Origin: Kitasatospora sp. NBC_01250
GTDB lineage: Bacteria; Actinomycetota; Actinomycetes; Streptomycetales; Streptomycetaceae
Assembly (NCBI RefSeq): GCF_036226465.1
Contig: NZ_CP108476.1
Span: 5,456,001 to 5,520,000, forward strand
Reading direction: 5' to 3'
Length of the DNA stretch: 64,000 bases
The notes below the pieces were generated by a model. It was not told where the DNA came from, did no database searches, and saw only the letters and a program-made list of their open reading frames with translations. Positions 63,610-64,000 of the stretch are shown here, piece after piece. Both the position numbers and the translations under genes were made by a program. Position 1 is the stretch's first letter; the number at the start of each line of letters is the position of its first letter.

Positions 63610-64000
63610 TCAGGCCGTGACCCGGACCAGGAGGGTGCCGTCCGGCCCCGGGGTGAGGCGGATCTGCTGCAGGGTGTCCACGTGCGCCGTCGGGGCGTGG
63701 GCGGCGGCGCGCGGGCCGACGCCGATGACTCGCATGCCCGCGGCGTGGGCGGCTTCGATGCCGGCCTGGGAGTCCTCGAAGACCAGGCAGTGGGTGGGGT
63801 CGATGCCGAGGGCGGCGGCGGCTTTGAGGAAGCCCTCGGGGTCGGGCTTGCTGGCGCCGACCGACTCGGCGGTGATGGCGAGTTCGGGCATCGGCAGGCC
63901 GGCGGCCGCCATCCGGGTGCGGGCGAGGGCCAGGTCGGCGGAGGTGACCAGGGCGTGCGGGTGGGGGGCCAGTGCGGCCAGGAAGGCGGTGGCGCCGGGG
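63610..64000 (-). CDS. HAD-superfamily sugar-phosphatase-like hydrolase, 5' part outside window
   Basis: The C-terminal 129 codons are visible, running off the right edge. HAD motif II-like HALVTSADLALARTR, the Lys motif VGASKPDPEGFLKAAAALG and motif IV CLVFEDSQAGIEAAHAAGMR are present. It is the phosphoglycolate/beta-phosphoglucomutase-like subfamily. The nucleophile Asp lies upstream, outside. The last residues (GPDGTLLVRVTA) resemble sugar phosphatases with an extra C-terminal strand. Confidence 0.88.
   Translation of the reverse strand, partial: PGATAFLAALAPHPHALVTSADLALARTRMAAAGLPMPELAITAESVGASKPDPEGFLKAAAALGIDPTHCLVFEDSQAGIEAAHAAGMRVIGVGPRAAAHAPTAHVDTLQQIRLTPGPDGTLLVRVTA

Overview
The window is very GC-rich with a strong third-position G/C bias. 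It carries a gene set typical of Streptomycetaceae: a WhiB regulator, an AfsR/SARP regulator, DUF397 with a DUF5753-type XRE regulator, a DUF1707 protein, a SpoIIE phosphatase, a DasR-type chitinase operator, GTP-dependent PEPCK and ychF next to DUF6542. It is most likely a chromosomal segment of Streptomyces or a close relative such as Kitasatospora or Streptacidiphilus; the genus cannot be settled from this window alone. No rRNA, tRNA, CRISPR array or large biosynthetic cluster was seen.

Layout. 1-6.4 kb: a truncated hemolysin III/TrhA-like gene, pckG, an AlaA-like aminotransferase convergent on strong hairpins, and a Ser/Thr kinase with a beta-propeller. 6.4-29 kb is more accessory. It holds a prepilin peptidase, a secreted I36 inhibitor, a secreted S12 hydrolase, a four-gene type-VII-like operon with a glycine-zipper candidate effector, a Uma2 protein, a methyltransferase, an M20 peptidase and an XRE/DUF397/ATPase regulatory triad. 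It continues with a lectin-like protein, a PIN-domain remnant, a Drr-type ABC exporter, a winged-helix protein in an AT-rich context, TetR/DHFR-like genes, pip, an MFS exporter, an APH-like kinase, an odd lipoprotein with a recombinase-like tail, a PH-domain membrane protein and a GH18 chitinase under a DasR-like box.

29-43 kb: isoprenyl transferase, PhoH, a lytic-transglycosylase-like wall enzyme and an AI-2E family permease. These are followed by an ATPase-HNH nuclease pair resembling Septu, then ahpD-ahpC divergent from oxyR, a DprE1-like oxidase, a SpoIIE/GAF/HATPase phosphatase and a methyltransferase. 43-48 kb: a large AfsR-type regulator divergent from a 69-aa peptide gene, a secreted protein and an NTF2-like protein. 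48-62 kb is a conserved central-metabolism block: class I fumarase, DUF1707, WhiB, glpX, DUF4245, nitroreductase, xseB, GNAT, xseA, APC permease, ispH, ppgK, DUF6542 and ychF.

62-63.6 kb is the most unusual part. The 19-nt 3' end of ychF recurs twice downstream, about 0.85 kb and 1.68 kb away. Each interval carries one toxin-antitoxin operon bracketed by 11-bp-phased GTGCTGG repeats. This looks like two small TA cassettes accreted at a ychF 3'-end attachment site without a recombinase gene. The window ends inside a HAD hydrolase gene.
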